Under the pieces are notes generated by a model. It ran no database searches. It saw only the letters and a list, made by a program, of their open reading frames with translations, and had not been told where the DNA came from. The translations under genes were made by a program, and so were the position numbers. A stretch of DNA of 64,000 nt from Kingdonia uniflora. Lineage: Eukaryota > Streptophyta > Magnoliopsida > Ranunculales > Circaeasteraceae. Below, piece after piece: positions 1 through 9,227 of the stretch (positions are counted from its first letter, which is position 1; each line of letters opens with the position of its first letter). The stretch is taken from contig JACGCM010001245.1 of NCBI GenBank assembly GCA_014058105.1, forward strand, positions 248,001 to 312,000, in the 5' to 3' direction.

Positions 1-281
1 TTGTTGGATGAAGTTGTTGAGGAGGAGGATGAGCTCAAGTTTGTGTTAGAAGGACATGGCCTTAACAGAAAGAAAAGGGTTGGGAGTAAGTCGAAAAGGT
101 ATAGAAATATCAATCGACCGGGCCTATGGCGGGTGTTGATGATGGAAAGAAGAGAGGAACTGATGGGGAAAGTCAAATGAATTTGGCCAAGACCCCTAGA
201 ATAGACAGCTCGGTTCAGCCGAAGTCTATTACGTCGAGCAAATTAGCTCAAACATTTCCAAAAAAATAGATACTGAAGCGT

Positions 282-925
282 TTGTCGGCCTCTAGTACCA
301 CTGGAAGTGGTGAGGTCGACGGAAAAGAGAAAAGGAGAAGGATCAAACCTTCGAGGAAGTTAGGGGTAAAGGTGTCTGAAGAGCGATCTACTGCTGAAGA
401 TGATCTTAAAGAGGTAGAGGAAAGGGCCAGGCTCGCAGCTCTTCACGAAGAGGAGGACATGAGCAAGATGATATTTCTTTATGTTTTATCATGGGAATTA
501 TTTATTTATTGCGTTCTGAGCTCATGATGAGGTCAATTTATGTTTTGTAGGTTGCTCGTTTGGTGAGGGGGATTTGGCTCGGAGTTGAAGAGGAAAAATC
601 CTAGCTGAAGAAGGTGAAGATCGAGCTTGAAAAGAAAGTAGCTCGAGCGAAGTTTGAAACTCTCAAGGAAGCAAAGAAGTTGGAGGCTCTAAAGGCTTCC
701 TACGTAGCGGTCATTGGCCCTCTGCAAGCGGAGGCGAGAGTGAATCTTGAGGAGGTGGCGTCGGAGTACAAAAGGCTTGGGCACAATCTGATGTTGAAGG
801 GATATTTTGAGGATGAGGTGAATGCCATTAAGGCAGACACTTATGTTGAGGAGGGAGATGATGAAGAAGTGGAAGTGGTTGCGGTGGGAGTTGTTGATGG
901 ATGTTCTGAATCGAACTGTATATAA
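282..925 (+). pseudogene. Tat-A antisense coiled-coil gene, first part (intron-containing)
   Basis: Frames 282-460 and 551-925 encode a charged, basic then Glu/Lys-rich protein antisense to the Tat-A polyprotein. The first segment has a KEKRRR-like basic cluster. The second (from MKIELEKKVARAK at 614) is predicted coiled coil and ends in an acidic tail (EEGDDEEVEV) before a stop at 925. An acceptor-like site, TTTTGTAG, ends at 550, and the preceding 80 bases are T-rich with stops, so an intron fits. Tat-B has the same arrangement at 23170-23895: basic segment, intron, coiled coil, acidic end. The 5' end of the gene is left of the window. The role is unknown. Coiled-coil C-termini of this kind occur in plant Transposase_28-type proteins, which is inference here. 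Confidence 0.6.
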
Positions 926-937
926 TGTATCTATATT

Positions 938-2248
938 ATGTTGGTCGAATTGGATTCAGTTCGCTCGCGCAAAGATGAGGTACTCCAATGTAACAGAGAA
1001 TTTTTAGAGGAGTTGGATAGGGTGAGGGAGGCAAATGAGGATAGAGAAGACCAACATGTAAAGGTACATTTCAAATTTGTTGAGGAAACCCAGACTGTTG
1101 TCAACCTCACTCGTAAGATCGAGGAGAAAGATGTTAAAATTTAAAAGGGTTTAAAAGAGCTTGCGAAAATAAAACAACATACCGAGAAGCTTTAAAATTT
1201 GATTGACACATTGATGGTTAAGAGCAGGCAGGCTGAAATGGTTCAATACCGCATTCAGGCGCTAGAAAGGTCAGAGGGACAATCTTGGGCTGATCTTTAG
1301 AATTGTGGAAGCAAGTTGGAGTGACTGAAACACAAAATAATCAAAAAAGATAACAAGCTGAAGGTAGCTCGAGAGAATCTATCAGCTTCAAAAGTTGTAG
1401 CCGAGCACTTGCAGATAGCCCTACCCGCCAAGGATATGGAGTTTCGAGCGATGCAACGAAGGTGTGACAATTTAAATGAGAGGGTGGCACGACTGAAGAC
1501 CGAATTGGCGCAAGCCAACGCGCGCGTCAGGAAAACCGAGGCTGGAGAGCGCTCGAGGGGGAGTAGAAATGAAGTTAAAGTTCCTAAGGGGATGTAGTTA
1601 GCCTGTCAGGTCGAATTAGAGAGCTGGAAGGTGATATATCTCGAATTCAGGGGAATGTGCAGAAAAAAATGTAAACTTAAGGGAATGCCAGCACAAGTTA
1701 GATGCAGTTCTTGTAAGGGAGAAGGTCTTGGAAGGGGAAATCAAGGTGAAGGAAATTCTGATGAAGATGAAAGATGACTTGTTAAAGGATACTTCGGCCA
1801 AGGATGAGTTGAATACAAAAATCGAGAGACTTCATGCCCAGGTGGCGGACATAGAGGCCATTAATCATGCTGAATCAGCTAAATTTGTCAAAAATTGGAA
1901 GAGAATATAACTTTTGATGTTTTGACAGAAAGGGAAATGGTATATCAGAAGAAACTGCATGTAATTTCGGAGTCACGCTTCGAGAAGGTAAGATCTCACT
2001 ATTTAAGGATAGTTGTATCTCATGCATCACGCTCAGACCTATTAAAGTTGACCATTGCATATTTTGCAGAGGAAGTAAAAAGACTTGAGTTAGAACGAGG
2101 TACCTTATTCAAGAGTTTGTCTGATAAGGGATGTATTTGTAAAGTTAATATAGATCGAGGGAACTATATAGCCTTTATGGAAACGAATTTAGGCCCTCGA
2201 ACTCCTCAAGGCAGAGTTGTTGTAACTCGCGAACTAAAATCTGATTGA
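938..2248 (+). pseudogene. Tat-A antisense coiled-coil gene, second part with conserved C-terminus
   Basis: Degenerate plus-strand frames at 938-1144, 1409-1597, 1728-1910 and 1895-2248 together encode a long, almost uninterrupted coiled coil (for example EELDRVREANEDRED and RRCDNLNERVARLKTEL). Several stops and frameshifts break it. The last frame ends at 2248 with a block containing EEVKRLELERGT, a GCICK motif and TPQGRVVVT. The same order of residues (KRLE-ER-T, a Cys, a Tyr, then GRQIVT) closes the Tat-B coiled-coil region at 26690, so this C-terminus is conserved between the two elements. It faces the Tat-A integrase tail-to-tail across the tandem repeat block. Confidence 0.6.
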
Positions 2249-2333
2249 CCTCCTGCTATAGGGTAAAGCATGGCTGACATCCCAACAGCAGAAAAGAAAC
2301 TATTATAATATGACCTAAAAATAAATAGTATTT

Positions 2334-2840
2334 GTCGCAGACATTTTAAAATAGATGAAAGCTAGTATGACATTTGCCTTATCTAATGTTTGGTGGGGTC
2401 TTTGATATAAAGTAAGTTTTTACATTTGTTCTAATCGTAGAGATGGGTTGAGTTAGTCAAACCAAGTAAATATTTATTTAACTGTAGTAATGTTGCAGAC
2501 ATATTGAAAGAGATGAAGGCTAGTATTACCTTTGCCTTATCTTATGCATGTTAGAGTCGTTAATATAAAACAAATTTCTACATTTGTTTCAATCGCAGAG
2601 ATTTAGTAGAGTCAGCCACACCAAGTGTTATCCTTGATTAAACTGGTATAATATCCTAAACAAGTTGAAGTAGATGATGGCTAATATTACCTTTGCCCTA
2701 TCACATGTTTGGTAGAGTCTTTGATATAAAATAAGTTTCTACATTTGTTTCAATCGCAGAGATCTAGTAGAGTCAGCCAATCCAAGTATTATCCATAATT
2801 TAACTGGTATAAGATCGATTGATGGCTAGTATTATCTATG
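2334..2840. repeat. Tandem repeat block, unit about 160 bp, between Tat-A pol and antisense gene
   Basis: Three fuller units and one partial unit are recognisable by the recurring phrase AGATGAAGGCTAGTATT near 2353, 2512, 2674 and 2817, and by ACATTTGTTTCAATCGCAGAG near the unit ends. Spacing is about 159, 162 and 143 bases. The array fills the gap between the convergent ends of integrase (3005) and the antisense gene (2248). Unrelated arrays occupy the same slot in Tat-D and Tat-F. Confidence 0.75.
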
Positions 2841-3004
2841 CTTTAATCTATTGAATATGGTTAAATTTATGTAAGTAGAGAGTTGTTGTGAAAAACATGT
2901 AAGTTTCATTGATCAGTACATAATTTTCATTGGATGGAGAAAAAATTTTCACTTTTAGAATTGACAAAACAAAAGAGAGAAATGAAAATGGGGTAGTAAG
3001 ACGC

Positions 3005-4208
3005 TTAACGATAGTACCGTTTCAGTCGCCTAGTGTTTCATGGATTTGAAATGGGGATTCCTTCTTCTGTCATAAGATAATATGATCCCAGGCCTGAGAG
3101 ACCTGTGATAATCAATGGACCCTCCCAATTGTCAGCTAATTTTCTAGTGTGAGGCTCTTTGCGATGTTGAAGAATTTCTCTAAGGACGAGATCATCGATT
3201 TGGAAGGTACAGTTTTTGACTTGGCTGTTGTACGATCTAGCTAGCATATGATGATATCGACCTAGGTTAGCGATGGTACGTTCCCTAGTTTCATCGATAA
3301 TATTGAGGTTGTAAGCCAATTCGAACTCATTTTACTCGTCAATCAGCTCGTGATCTCGAACTGGATGATGATATTCAGATGAAATGAGGGCCTCAGTACC
3401 ATAGACAAGGAGGAATAGGTTGCATCCTGTTGACTGTCGGGGAGTGGTACGATATGCCCATAGGACATGATGTAGTTCTCGAACCCAATTCCCTTTTTTT
3501 GTGAGTAAAATTGTTTTTTGAGTCCATCCACGATGGTTTTGTTGGTGATTTCGGCTTGGCCATTGCCTTGAGGATAGTAAGGATTGGATGCTGAGTGGAT
3601 GATATTGTGTTGGTTAAGGAAGGTTATGATTTTTTCTCTAATAAATTGGGGCTCGTTATCGATACGAATTAGGTAGGGGCACCCAAACTGAGTGATGATG
3701 TGTTCCCAAATAAAAGAGATGACCTCTTCTTCTCTGGTTCGACATAGTGGAACTACTTCTACCCATTTTGTAAAATAATCAGTAACTACAAGTAGGTAAC
3801 GACGGTTACCTGGAGAGCTAGGAAATTAGCCGACGAGAACAAGTGTCCATCTTTTGAATGGTCAGAATACCTTACTGCATGGAGACCGAGCGCAGGGGCG
3901 TACATCATGTGTCTATGTCTTTGTAAGGTCTCGCATTTGCGTGAGTACTCCTCTGCTTACTTACGCATGTCAGGCTAGAATACTCCTTGTGTAATAGCTT
4001 TGTTTGCAAGTGATCGACCTGTGGCATGGGAGCCACAAGTTCCTTCATGTAAATCGGGGAGCATCGCTCTGCTTTCTTTGTTGAGAGGCACTTGAAATAA
4101 GGCCCCGTGACTGAACGGCGGTATAAGAATCCATTTTGATTTGTGTAGCACTTTGAACGGCGTGTCTGTTTTCACCTCGAGGAAGATAATTAAGAGTTGC
4201 TTTCGCAA
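3005..4208 (-). pseudogene. Tat-A integrase
   Basis: The reading direction gives an H/C zinc-binding region (LHEGTCGSHATGRSLANKA), then a core with YFTKWVEVVPLCRT, a central Asp in LIRIDNEPQF and the catalytic Glu in NGQAEITNKT, then a C-terminal segment LGRYHHMLARSYN and LADNWEGPL typical of gypsy integrases. The first catalytic Asp is missing: the phrase that reads RWALDLVG in Tat-F reads RWTLVLVG here. At least five stops or frameshifts interrupt it. Integrase would normally join element cDNA to host DNA in the nucleus. This copy cannot. Confidence 0.8.
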
Positions 4209-4249
4209 ACTTGCTCACCCTATCTGTAATGAGGGTTGCGTATTCGATC

Positions 4250-5500
4250 ATCTTTCCATTCTTCTTATATTGCTCAGAGTAATGGTGAACGATGAGTAGT
4301 GAATCTGTGTAAACTAACAGTTCGGGGACATCGAGCTCAAGAACGGGGTCGAGTCCATGAATGAGAGCTTCGTATTCGGTGACATTATTTGAGGCTCAAA
4401 ATCTAAGCGGATTGATTTCTCAATTTTGTCATTGGAAGGGGTAATTAATGCGATTCGGATTTCTAACCCAACGGGTCCTGCTGATCCATCCGTGAGAAGT
4501 CTCTACCCTTTTGCTGTAATCCATTCAGCTTGTTTATCAAATAGTTTGGAGGGTAGATCTTCGGGAGTTTCTTCTGTAAGGTCAGGGTCGTGCTCCTCCT
4601 ACTTGGGATCTTCCACTGGAAAATCTGTGGGAAAATTGGCAAGATCCTGACCCTTTTCGGAATGCTATTGTTCGAACTTGATATCATATTCTCCCAAACT
4701 GACTGACCACTGTTGCACTTTCCTTGATTTTTCTTTCTTGGATAGAACTTTCCAAAGTGGGTGCCAAATGTAATGGCCAGAACTGAGCTGAGTGAAGTAT
4801 CTATGACTGCTAGGTAGATAATCAGTTCCTCATTTTCTACTGGGTAGCAATAAAGACCTCTTTCAGTGATGAAAGTTATCTTTTCTTGATCTTCTTCCAA
4901 AAGTAGAATCTAATTATATCCTGAAGCAGCATCCATCATAGATAGGAGGTCATAACATGTTGTAGAATTGAGGATTAGATGAATATTAGAAAGAGGGAAA
5001 CTGTCTTTTAGAGGATGTTTGTTCGAATCGGTAAAATCTACGCAAACTTGAACTTTTCCATTCTTCTTTGGGACAGCGACAATATTGGATATCCAGTCTG
5101 GATATTTGGCTTCTCGAATGAATCCCACTTTGATCAATTTCTCGATATCAGTGTTAACTTCATCTCGAAGACGGATGATAGTCATCGCTGTTTCTGTTTG
5201 ATCGCTGTGGCGTTGATGTTGATCGCCAATTTGTGACAAACCTTGGCCGGATCGACCCCAGGCATTTCTTTGAAATACCATACAAAAACGTCTTGATTTA
5301 GTTATAAGAACTGAATGAGAGTATCTTTTCATGCTGAACCAGCTTGGTACTAATGAAAGTACCTCTGCTAGGACCATCAATATTAATATATTTTGTGGGC
5401 TCCACCATTGAAGGTCGATCGTTGAGGTAATAAGCTTCCTGTAATTGTTATACAGCAAATCTTTTAGAAGTATCAAGGATAGTAGAGACGGTATTTTCAC
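4250..5500 (-). pseudogene. Tat-A reverse transcriptase and RNase H, internally deleted
   Basis: The N-terminal RT palm is clear: VGFIREAKYPDWISNIVAVPKKNGK, CVDFTDSNKH and the first catalytic region MMDAASGYN ending at 4910. Sequence then passes from ERGLYCY directly to ENEELIIYLAV at about 4846, whereas Tat-D and Tat-F have roughly 150 residues in between, including the YIDD catalytic motif. A second deletion follows SLSSVL at about 4778, where a short LTR-like filler replaces about 60 residues of the RNase H connection. RNase H resumes near 4700 with a region like RIQQW...GEYDI in Tat-D, with stops, and fades out near 4250. Confidence 0.8.
4761..4780 (-). repeat. LTR-end/PBS-like scar inside Tat-A RNase H
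   Basis: The minus strand reads CTGGCCATTACATTTGGCAC. This closely matches the LTR end plus primer-site junction of Tat-F (46166-46185: GGCTATTACATTTGGCACC) and of Tat-A itself (GGCCATTACATTGGTGCC at 7746-7763). It lies exactly where RNase H coding sequence is missing, so it looks like filler left by a template switch or recombination. Confidence 0.5.
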
Positions 5501-5598
5501 AAGCTTGTAAGAGCTTCTTACTACCCCTTATCTCATAAATACCATTGTCGTGTTTGAATCGGAGTGCCTGATAATAGGTGGAAGCGATTGCTTCCATG

Positions 5599-6051
5599 TT
5601 ATGAATCCAGCAGCGGCCCATAATTTCGAGAGAACGAGATTTGGCATTGATGATATAGAAAACGACGTCGATGGTGGCCTACTTGTTCTTCTCTAGAACC
5701 AATGAACCCACTGATATCAGTATCACTCTGAATAACTTGGTCGGCCAAACCCATTTGGTCGATAGTTCTCTGAAATAGAATCTCAATACCGCTTCCAGTA
5801 TCAATCATCATCGTGTGCATGACAAACTTCTTCATTTTGAGCATTATTACTAACGCATCATGATATGGAAATTTGACATGGCTAGTATCGTAATCTTCGA
5901 TGGAAATCCCAAGTTGGTAATTACTCGACTCGGGAAGAAGCTTGGCTTCTTTGTCTTGAGGTGTGAGGTCGTAGTATTCTGATAGTCTCCTACACTTTGA
6001 TCTGTTAGAATTGGTGATCTGATTGATTTCGATCATGTTGATGTGGTACAT
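5599..6051 (-). pseudogene. Tat-A aspartic protease
   Basis: This is a retropepsin-like domain with the active-site motif MMIDTGSGIEILF and the usual upstream phrase ISIEDYDTSHVKFPYHDALVI. The catalytic DTG is intact. The flap region reads DISGFIGSREE before the frame is lost near 5690. The segment upstream, to 6378, is gag-protease linker with several stops (for example YCLYHKVNHH). The protease would cut the Gag-Pol polyprotein in virus-like particles. Confidence 0.75.
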
Positions 6052-6378
6052 ATGGCAAAGATGCTTCTCCTCAGCTTGATCATTGACCTAGATAACTTCA
6101 AGCTGCTTCTTATAGCTGCCATCTTTGTATGATTCTAGGTCGACAATATATTCGAGCATCCATCCCTCTTTAAAAATGTACTCGAGCAACCTCTATAAAA
6201 CATAGCAATTGTTAGAAGAATGATGGTTAACCTTATGATACAGGCAATATGGTTGGCTATCGATTGGTTCCAATGGTTAAGAGACGCGGTAGAGCTTATC
6301 CTTCAAAAGTAGTAGAAAAATTGTAGAGATTCGGACGTTCATCTTTAGGAGGATGGATTTGCTCGGCGGACCGCCTTT

Positions 6379-7684
6379 TCAAGGGTAGCCAGTGTTGCCC
6401 TTGGTGTGCTTCTGATCTCCCTGTTCCTCCTTTGGTTCAGTGCTCCAATTTGTAGATAGACCTTTGGTAGAGATGACAGATTTAGTAGATTTTTGTCGCT
6501 CAAACATCATCCTCTTCAGGTCGACGTAACAATTGACCTTGGTGATCATATCCTCCAAGGTTGTAGGCTTGTCAAGGAAGAGGTTCCCTTTGGCCTCACA
6601 GTCGAGTAAGAGCGCGTTAGTGAAAGCAGTAGCAGCTATTTTTTGATCGAGGTTATCCACTTTATACGCGAGCTCTAAAAATTTCTTTACAAAAACCTCG
6701 AGCTTCTCTCCGTGTGACTGTTTGAGACTGATAAGATAATAGAAATTATCTTCTTTATCCCTGTTATGAGCATATGTCTTGATGAATTATTTTTGCAGCT
6801 GGTCGAATGTATATATGGAGTCCTAAGGAAGAGAGTAGATCCATCAGAGTGGTTCCTTCTGCAGACTTATGGCAAACAGACGGCAGAGGATGTGGTTGAT
6901 ATTGGAGTACAACCCCAATGAATCATGGTACTGTTGAATGTGCTCCTTCGGGTCAGTACCTTTGTATTTACAAATTTTTGGAGTATGGAAACATTTTGGT
7001 ATCTCCATATCAAATAGCTCTTTGGCAATCAGACTTCCTTAAAATTTTGTAATGTCACCGGTAGTACCCAGAACTTGTGCTTCGATCACCTCCTTAATTC
7101 GTTGGTCCATATGCTCTTTTGTGACGTAATGACGTGTTGGTTGAATCGTTCAGGTTGTGGATGATACGTACACGTTCCTTCACTCAGATAATCTCGTACC
7201 TGGAACTTGATGTTAAGGTCATTGTTCTTCCTCCTGGCAGACAAAAATTCGGTGACCTCGACTGGCTTCGGACTGAACCTCACCCCCAAATGTATGAAGG
7301 GTTGTGGTTCATGCTGAAGATACTTGGAAATAGCTTTACTGGTTACTCCTCGTGGTCCTAATCTTTCCCTTGCAGAAGCACTGGAGGTCTCGGGCAACTG
7401 ATCTTGACCTCTTACTGGAGGAGCCTATTGTATATTTTACAGAGCCTCTAGAGCAGTCTACATTGTTGTCATATGGTCATTATATCGTTTGAGCGTTATC
7501 AAACGAGCTTGTCGTTTTGTGTCAAGCTCTTTCTCATGGAGCTCCCGATCCTTAGTTAACTAAAATTTGAGCTCGGCGTGTTTCTCTATTCGGTGTTAAG
7601 ATTCGTCCATAACTCTGTAAGTTGCCCCAGCTCCATTAAAACATCGAGCTGGGTGCCTGTAGCCGATAGTCCGGAAGTAACCAT
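6379..7684 (-). pseudogene. Tat-A gag
   Basis: The likely start is the ATG at 7684 (MVTSGLSATGTQLDV), about 55 bases inside the primer site. A stop appears after some 30 codons, and the frame resumes at 7397. The capsid-like core lies near 6950-6660, with HIQQYHDSLGLYS, YAHNRDKEDNFYYLISLKQ and VFVKKFLELAYKVDNLD, matching phrases in Tat-F gag (YSHNRDKGENLYSLFILKQ). The C-terminus at 6660-6379 contains KPTTLEDMITKVNCYVDL, also shared with Tat-F. No intact zinc knuckle is visible. Gag builds the particle that packages element RNA. Confidence 0.75.
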
Positions 7685-7736
7685 GATTGAAAATTGTAGA
7701 AAAAGAATGCCATAGAATATCGTGGAAATGCAATCT

Positions 7737-7755
7737 TTCCCACAGACGGCACCAA
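7737..7755 (-). promoter_or_regulatory. Tat-A primer binding site
   Basis: Directly inside the 5' LTR end (minus strand) is TTGGTGCCGTCTGTGGGAA. The TGG start pairs with the CCA end of a tRNA. The same register is seen in Tat-F (TTTGGCACCATCAGTGGGAA). The exact primer tRNA was not determined. Confidence 0.7.
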
Positions 7756-8377
7756 TGTAATGGCCAAATTTTGTAAGCTCGAAATGGCTTGGAATTCCCT
7801 ATCACACCAATAAACCTGCGACAATATTCTAATAGAAAGTAAGAAATGACACAGGTGATTTTAGCATGGAAAACCTCTGAATAGGTAAAAAGCCACGACC
7901 TCAGGTGGAGGATTTTTGTAAAAGTATCTTTATTACTTGAGGCAGATATCTTATTACAAGTGATCTCTAGATATAGAAATTTTTGAACCTTGTAACTAAT
8001 AAGTTTGAATGTTTCAGAGAATCTTGACAAGTAATTTATTGATGATCTCTTGTGTATTTTTCTAGTCCTTGTCTCTTCTGGAACTTCTTCCTTATATAGG
8101 CCTTCTCCGCAGCTCTTCATCGTGCTGGAGCACGTTATTCGAATAATGTGATTAGTGGTGGTTGACTGAGTAACTGATGAGTTCGTAAGAGACAAACATC
8201 TTTAACTGGATAAGGCATCACTTAGTTTGAAGTTTCACCCACGATCTTCACTAGTTCGTGGAATAAGTTGGAATGTTGACTGGAAAAGTTATGTTAAAAA
8301 TACATGAGTCTGAGATGGAGATAATTCGAACTAGCGACAACTCAATTTTAGGTGAGATCGAAGGATAGGTCCCTACA
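7756..8377 (-). repeat. Tat-A 5' LTR
   Basis: On the minus strand it runs from TGTAGGGACC (8377) to GGCCATTACA (7756), 622 bp, with TG...CA ends. It is bounded by the primer site on one side and Tat-B LTR sequence on the other. A TATA box (CTATATAAGG, 8091-8100) precedes the probable transcription start. The downstream phrase around GAGGTCGTGGCTTTT recurs in the Tat-D 3' LTR. Confidence 0.85.
8091..8100 (-). promoter_or_regulatory. TATA box in Tat-A LTR
   Basis: The minus-strand CCTATATAAG lies about 335 bases before the LTR end, a fitting place for the U3/R promoter that drives full-length element RNA. Confidence 0.55.
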
Positions 8378-8613
8378 GATAGTCATTGAACTGATTGTGT
8401 AACAGTCTGATCTTTCTGTCTTGTAATGGCTTCATTAATGACGGAGTGCTTTGTTGAATCAAGTTATTGATGTAGAGGTCAAGAATAATAAGTGAAAACT
8501 GTAGTTGTTCCATAGTATGCCATAAATGTGTCATGTGTATGTTGACAAGGTCGAATGAATGTATGATGGTCGAAGATGGGGCTTGAGTTCGAGATTTATA
8601 ATAAGCCACTACA
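8378..8613 (-). repeat. Tat-B 3' LTR, truncated (U3 start)
   Basis: Read on the minus strand it begins TGTAGTGGCTTATTATAAATC at 8613. It aligns with the Tat-F LTR start (TGTAGTAGCTTATTCC at 53230) and with inner U3 phrases such as ACATCAATAACTTGATTCAAC. It stops at 8378, where Tat-A is inserted. Confidence 0.7.
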
Positions 8614-8614
8614 A

Positions 8615-8640
8615 CCCCCCCCCCCCCCTCAGCTAAGAGA
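8615..8640 (-). promoter_or_regulatory. Tat-B polypurine tract, 14-G run
   Basis: The minus strand reads CTCTTAGCTGAG then fourteen Gs and a T before the LTR TG. The Tat-F counterpart is GGCTGAGAGGGGACGGT (53213-53229), so the shared GCTGAG-G tract marks the plus-strand primer. The pure G run is unusually long. Confidence 0.65.
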
Positions 8641-8659
8641 ACGATAAGCATTATGGGCA

Positions 8660-8939
8660 AATGGTATTGGTTTAGAAGCCTTATTAATACTATATTTAAT
8701 ACTTAGGGATCATTTCTGATATTTCTGTATGAATATCTGTTGTGGCAGTTGGGTTTCCTAGAACCAATGGCTCTGGTTAATATTATTGCATGGGAATGTT
8801 GGGAATTTGGAAAGTCGCCTTTTAATGGTAATTGCAGCATAAATAGTATTGTGGTTTTCTATTGTAATTGTGATTCATTAAGTGTTTTTCCATATCCTCT
8901 GTCATTTCTCTTCTCTACAACTTTTCTTCTTTTAAGAGG
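8660..8939 (+). promoter_or_regulatory. Promoter-like region of the Tat-B antisense gene
   Basis: This region aligns with the reverse complement of 52894-53165 in Tat-F. Shared phrases include GGGATCATTTCTGA/GGGAATCATTTCTAA, ATGAATATCTGTTG and CTAGAACCAATGG, followed by a TATA-like CATAAATAG (8839-8847; TATAAAAG in Tat-F) and then the ATG about 100 bases later. Conservation of these elements and their spacing in two separate insertions suggests a real antisense promoter. Confidence 0.6.
8758..8776 (+). promoter_or_regulatory. CCAAT-containing palindrome (partly decayed copy)
   Basis: CTAGAACCAATGGCTCTGG here corresponds to a near-perfect palindrome in Tat-F (53070-53088), with arms CTAGAACC and GGTTCTAG. 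It lies about 65-70 bases before the TATA-like box in both elements. Confidence 0.5.
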
Positions 8940-9227
8940 ATGGTGACCACCAGACGGCAATCTCACGAGGCGAGAACTCTTGCTGAAGTAGAAGAACTAC
9001 AGTTTAGATACTTTGGGAACCAGTCTCTGAGTCTTCCTATGCCAATTCTGGTGTATCCTACCTACCATGGTATGACGCTTGAAGAGGTGGAGGAGGCGGA
9101 TGACAATCATCATCAAATGGTGCACTTTCATTATCTGTTAACATCAGAGGAAGAGCATAGGAAGGGTTGCATCTGCTGGTGGAGGAAGCTGTTACAACTT
9201 AATATGAAGCGGAAGGCATTCATCTGA
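8940..9227 (+). pseudogene. Tat-B antisense gene 1, N-terminal MVTTR frame
   Basis: The ATG at 8940 opens MVTTRRQSHEARTLAEVEEL, then QFRYF, YHGMTLEEVEEADDNHH and LLTSEEEHRKG, to a stop at 9225. The same protein start appears on the minus strand of Tat-F from 52893 (MVTTRNQARESR...EELCIRYF). Homology continues past the frame breaks, with MKRKAFI/GSLPGTLLLSG here and MKRQAFV/GSLVGTLLMSG there. Tat-D has a decayed relative at 33374. The start is chosen by this homology and by the shared upstream promoter. No known domain was recognised. The sequence continues without a clear frame to about 9360. Confidence 0.6.

Larger units (their letters stand above)
1..8377 (-). mobile_element. Tat-A: Ty3/gypsy (Tat-like) LTR retrotransposon, left end off window
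   Basis: The minus strand reads 5' LTR (7756-8377), primer binding site, gag, protease, RT/RNase H and integrase, the Ty3/gypsy order. A tandem repeat block (2334-2840) follows, then plus-strand coiled-coil frames (282-2248) antisense to pol. The 3' LTR must lie left of base 1. Gag and pol resemble those of Tat-D and Tat-F. Every pol domain is damaged: RT lacks its YxDD region, RNase H has a deletion scar and integrase has lost its first catalytic Asp. The 5' LTR starts directly after Tat-B LTR sequence, so Tat-A inserted into Tat-B. The five bases at 8378-8382 (GATAG) should be its target duplication, but the other copy is outside the window. Confidence 0.85.

Noticed and set aside
8740..8946. 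68-codon plus-strand frame before the MVTTR start
   Set aside because: It overlaps the conserved promoter-like region, and its peptide is not kept in Tat-F.
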